Source: Daphnia carinata (Eukaryota > Arthropoda > Branchiopoda > Diplostraca > Daphniidae). From it: DNA of 64,000 bases. This document shows positions 59,844-64,000 of the stretch, piece after piece. Positions within the stretch are counted from its first letter, which is position 1; each line of letters starts with the position of its first letter. The notes under the pieces were generated by a model. It did not search any database and was not told the origin of the DNA. It saw nothing but the letters and a program-made list of their open reading frames with translations. The DNA is taken from NCBI RefSeq assembly GCF_022539665.2, contig NC_081331.1, forward strand, positions 964,501-1,028,500, written 5' to 3'. The translations under genes and the position numbers were made by a program.

Positions 59844-62800
59844 GGGGGGGGGGGGGAGGCTTTTGATGTCGTACTCTTTGGCATGGGAGGTAGTTGTTAC
59901 GGTGTGCATCGATTGCCTATAGTTTTGCGCTCACTCGCCAGAGCCACTCTCATGTAACCGGATCCCATCATCGAGTCTGTGGCCCATGATGATTGCAACC
60001 CGATTTTTCTTTTCGGGGGGGGGGGGGGGGGGGGTAGCTTATTCTTGTTTGTTGTCCTCCTTGTTGTCAGAGGTTTCGCTACGGAGACCATCATTGCCAA
60101 GTTGATGAAGAGGGACGACATGCGGTGTATACAACAATATATAGATATATATATATATATTGTACAACAAGTTAATTGGATCAAAAAAAAAAAAATCCTC
60201 TTCAATAAGACGTAGCCTTCGTGGCCTTTGTAGACAAGTCGTCATAAAGAAAAAAAAAACAAAAAAAAAAACGGGGAGGGAAAGGAAATCGTGAATCATC
60301 AAAGCCCAAAAAGAAGATGCATCCGTTCGCAAATGACACTGTGTCTAGATGCGCACCATAATCCACATGCGGGGATCTTATGTATATTAAAATGGAAGAA
60401 CAACGGGAAGGATTACGTGTATAACAGGGGCACCGGCAGAACGTTATTACGTAGAGAAATAGCATAGACAATAGGCCCACTGCATATATATGTATATGCA
60501 CAGCTACTGCTTTAAAAAAAAAAGAAAAAAGATCGATATTGATCCATTAGCGTAATCTAACGTCGACGACTGGCTCCTCCCTAAAAAAAAAAAAAAAAAA
60601 TGCTGCAAACTGGGCGCCAACAACATCGACTTGCTTTTCATTGATTTTTATTTTGGCTTGGAAATAGGCGAATCAAATGTGGCCAAATCGGATTTGTTTG
60701 AGGTCTACAAAAGGCAAAGGGCTGGACACCATTTCTCGAGTGTTATCTATAAAAAGTTAGGCCAACTCAATTCGAAAAGCAGAGCGTTGAGAGAAAATCT
60801 CTTCTTGTTTTTTTGTTTTTGTTTGTTTTTCGGAGGTTTCACGGCTCGTTGATCAAGCAATCGCATTATCACGTCGCGGCATTTGCGCGTTATTCCAGTC
60901 GCTCTGGAATAGACAGACGGGCTTCAAAATCCTAAACGAGCAAACCAATGATAAAAGAGGGTTTTCACGTGCGCATCTTCTTTTTTTTTTTTGTGTGATC
61001 AATCATCATTTTTTGGCGACTTGTCCTTACCCTGCTTTCCAATTTATTTAAGTTTTTAAGGTTTTTCTTATTTGGACATTTTTTTTTTTTTTTTTTTTTT
61101 TTCGTTTAGAAATAGCCAGACAAGATGGAAGCGGTTTGAAGTTTAAAAAAAAAAAAAAAAAAAGATATTGAAGTGCAACGCAATTTGAATGGGCGAGTTT
61201 AACTACGCTAGTTTCCATCTCGTTATTCCGGCTTTTTGATTTCATAATGATTCTTTTCGACAAAAAAAAAAAAAAAAAAAAAAACTGGGGGGAGGGAAGT
61301 AATAGAACAGATTGCATTGAAATGTCGTGAGTGGCCAACTCAAGTCCCTCGTCTTTTCCATTGCACTTGTGCACAGCTCGTTATGATTCAACACAGCCAA
61401 AGAAAATGACGTGAAGACGAGTCTTCAACATCTTCAATTAGATTTGAAAATTGTGCGCCTGCCGCCATTTTGTTTCTATCGATATTATTAAATCTGATGT
61501 ATTTACGCGTTTACATTGTCGTTGTTTTGTAGACTCGGCAGGCCCGGTGTGAGTGTTCAGGTCCGTCACGATCCGGTTCCTGATCCGTCTGCGGCCGGAA
61601 GCGGCACTAGGGGCGGTGATGTCACAGGGGCGGCGGCCGCATCGGTCAACGTTGGAGCCAGCGGCGTTACGGAAGTTCCAGGAGGAGGGCCCGGCAGAGG
61701 AAGCAACGCCGGATTAGCATCCGGAAGTGCCGGAATCAATCATCACAGTGGCGGTTCGGGGGCAGGTGCAGCCAGAGACTCCAATACGTCGTCGTCTGCT
61801 GCTGGCGGTGGCTCTTCTTCCTCAGCGGTGGGCGCTGCAGGGGCCACAGGTGGGCACGTTACCTCCGGCAGTTCAATGCCGTCCGGCCAGGCGGGCAACA
61901 TTCCATCCAATCACGTATGAATCATTTTTTTTTTTTTTTTTTTTTCCGGCTATCGTTTCATATTTCCATTTGAATTTGCTTTAAAAAAAAAAAAATTTAA
62001 TAAAGGCTTCCGGCGGAGGTCATCATCCTTCACACGGAGGATTTTCTACGATAGGTCCGGCCGTCATCCAACTGCAGTTTCTCATCAATGAAGGTGCTCT
62101 AGTGTCAGCCACGTCTGACGACAGTCTCCACTTGTGGAACATCCGTCAGAAGCGGCCGGATATCGTCCACACTTTAAAATTCCAACGTGAAAGGTACGCG
62201 CCCTCAATTAGAAAAATGTTCTCCATTTTTTTTTTTTTTTTCCCGATCCCGGACCGCTATTCAATTCGTGACGCAATCGAAACCGATGACATATACACGC
62301 ACGGCATTCCTTTCCCTCCCCCCCCCCTGCGGACTTGTTGACGTCACATCGCGCGTTGCGTGACTTTGGATCGTGAAGACACACACAAAGTGGGCGGCGT
62401 ACGATCATTGATGAACGTAACGGATAAATGAAAAAAAAAAAAAAGAGAAAAGGGAGTGGTGTTGTTAGGAATAGAACACAATTGAAATTTTGTGACAAAT
62501 GTTTTGGATTTAAAAAAAAAAAAAAAAAAGACGCGGGTTAAAAACGATTGCGTCACTACCGTCACTTCCAACTGCCGTTCCTTTCCATACCCGTCCCGTT
62601 ATTGATCCAACGAATTACAGTTCAACATAGAAAATATTTCTTGCTGAATTTTATTCTTTTTTTTTTTTTGTGGAGGGGGGGAAGGGGGCTGCCTTTACTG
62701 ACGCAAGAAAATCGTTTGATGGTTCAACAACAAAAAAAAAAGGACGAAGAGAAAAGAAGTTAAGCGATGGGGAATGCAAATTGGACGCGCGAGAGGAGAG

Positions 62801-63399
62801 TAATGTGCCACAGTTGATGATTGGGCTCTTTGAAATCCCCTTGCATTATTTTTATTTTTTTTTTTTTCCTGAAAAGCTGATGCGGAGAACGTGAATCCCG
62901 CCGACCTTTTTCTTTTTTTTTTCACGTCGTCTTGGGTCCTTTGATGTTCACGTTGTTTTTACCCGCAACCCCACTTTGAAAAAGCCAACCCCGCGCATCA
63001 CCACTGACTGTGATTGGCTAACGGGTTCAAAAAGATTTCAAGAAAAAGGCCAACCAAAGCTCATTCGATAGTGGAACTTCTCTTTTCTTTAATTGGCGTA
63101 ATCGACACGTGGCGTGATCGATTCAAGAACCGGATGTCGTTTTGCCCTTCGTTTCGTTGACGCGTGCAATGTAAAGAATAACACACGTTTCGTACGCAGC
63201 GAACCCGATCGATTTGGCCAACCAGCTCAAATGTCTCTTCTTGTGTGTTGTTCTCGTCTTTTAGGATTACCTGCTTCCACCTGCCGTTCCAGAGCAAGTG
63301 GCTCTACGTCGGCACCGAGCGCGGCAACGTCCACATCGTCAACATCGAGAGCTTCAGTTTGTCGGGTTATGTCATCAACTGGAACAAGGCCATTGAATT
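51908..63399 (+). CDS. Tomosyn: Tomosyn (syntaxin-binding protein 5-type), 5' part
   Basis: Five coding exons are visible (51908-52030, 54221-54318, 61533-61914, 62006-62193, 63265-63399) and the gene continues beyond the right edge; about 308 codons lie here. The start MKRFTFKGVLDNFRQSV and ARHGFPHQPTALAYDP, LVAIGTKSGAIRI, LGRPGV, VIQLQFLINEGALVSA, LHLWNIRQKRPDIVHTLKF, FHLPFQSKWLYVGTERGN and SGYVINWNKAIE match the first WD40 blades of tomosyn/Lgl proteins. Tomosyn binds syntaxin and SNAP-25 through a C-terminal R-SNARE (not in this window) and restrains vesicle priming. Exon 3 encodes about 127 residues of Gly/Ala/Ser-rich sequence inserted in a blade-connecting loop. Introns of 2.2 and 7.2 kb are unusually long for this window. 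Confidence 0.92.
54319..61532 (+). other. Tomosyn intron 2, rich in homopolymers and microsatellites
   Basis: A 7.2-kb intron with dozens of poly-T and poly-A tracts of 10-30 bases, a 34-base TG repeat (54367-54400), further GT/CA runs near 55415, 55535 and 55600, a TA run near 59814, and poly-G runs near 56552, 59748, 59845 and 60016. Short open frames here are driven by these tracts. I see no embedded gene. Confidence 0.75.
54367..54400 (+). repeat. (TG)17 microsatellite
   Basis: An uninterrupted 34-base TG run just downstream of tomosyn exon 2. Confidence 0.95.
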
Positions 63400-64000
63400 G
63401 TAAGTGATCCCTTTTTTTTTTTTTAATTTTACCTGATTGAACGCTGTTTTGGAATACCATCAAAGATGACGTGTTGTTGTTGTGTGTCACGCCCAATCAT
63501 CTTGAGTGGCGCTCCGTGAAAGCGACGGGAATGGTTGTCACTGTGTTGTACAGTTTTTTTTTTTGTTTTTTTTTCCCGTCCGTTCTAATGCACATCAAAC
63601 AGATTGGAACGCACAGCTCACGATAACAAGGCAAAGGATATTTTTTTTTTTTTTTTTTTTACCCGGCTTAAGTTGATTGAGATGGCCAGTGGATGACTGT
63701 TTAAAAACAAAACAAAAACGCCCATCAAGGGTCGATTCACGTTTTTTTGTTTTGGCCCGGCTGCAACGCTCTCTCTCTCTCTCTCATGCCCTTGTGTACT
63801 GTTAAAACTACGGGCAATGAACATCGAGGGTTCCCTATTTTTTTTTTTTTTTTTTTTTTTTTTTGCGGGAGTCGGCCCGTCGCCACGATGGCAGCCATGA
63901 CGGTAAAAGGAACGAAGGGTGGGTGGGCGGCACAGCCACTACCATCACCTCAATAGATTCGCCTTATTGATTTTTTTTTTTTTTTTCCCCCGGTTAGCCC

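Overview
The window looks like nuclear DNA from a compact arthropod genome, most likely a cladoceran crustacean (Daphnia or a close relative). The support is multi-exon genes with many GT-AG introns of about 50-90 bp, tightly packed neighbours, and a gene set that includes a Venus kinase receptor and a SID-1 channel. The species call is inference. All gene models were built by hand from splice signals, reading phase and remembered family features; the whole-gene models close in frame, but no search or RNA evidence was used.

Region 1 (1-12.1 kb, + strand) is one 22-exon receptor tyrosine kinase of the Venus kinase receptor (VKR) family. Upstream of its Venus flytrap domain it carries a second predicted ligand-binding module that resembles bacterial glycine-betaine (OpuAC/ProX type) binding proteins. 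This triple architecture is the most striking item in the window.

Region 2 (12.3-29.6 kb) is a dense housekeeping cluster: acyl-CoA thioesterase 13 (-), RCC1L (-), PEX2 (+), 3-ketodihydrosphingosine reductase (-), a SOCS6/7-type adaptor (+), cyclin C (+), a folate receptor-like protein (-) and KCMF1 (+). Several pairs are head-to-head over less than 460 bp (RCC1L/PEX2, KDSR/SOCS) or tail-to-tail (cyclin C/folate receptor, 106 bp apart). A tRNA-derived SINE-like element and a small tandem duplication lie in the SOCS-cyclin C gap.

Region 3 (29.6-33.4 kb) is non-coding. It holds an AT-rich array of diverged repeat units, each built around a palindrome, partly bracketed by inverted repeats.

Region 4 (33.4-43.9 kb, - strand) has SID-1 (systemic RNAi channel), the proteasome ATPase Rpt3/PSMC4 and TECPR2 (autophagy/ER export) in one orientation.

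Region 5 (44-47.4 kb) holds short, acidic, Pro/Ser-rich proteins. One is an unrecognised 146-residue protein behind a TATA box. Another is a 163-residue protein with an Orange-like segment but no bHLH. A third small ORF behind a TATA box is tentative.

Region 6 (47.4-64 kb) is mostly non-coding leader and giant introns of a tomosyn (STXBP5-type) gene that runs off the right edge. It is crowded with poly-T/poly-A tracts and GT/CA microsatellites. Its third exon encodes a large Gly/Ala/Ser-rich insert that an internal in-frame donor could remove.
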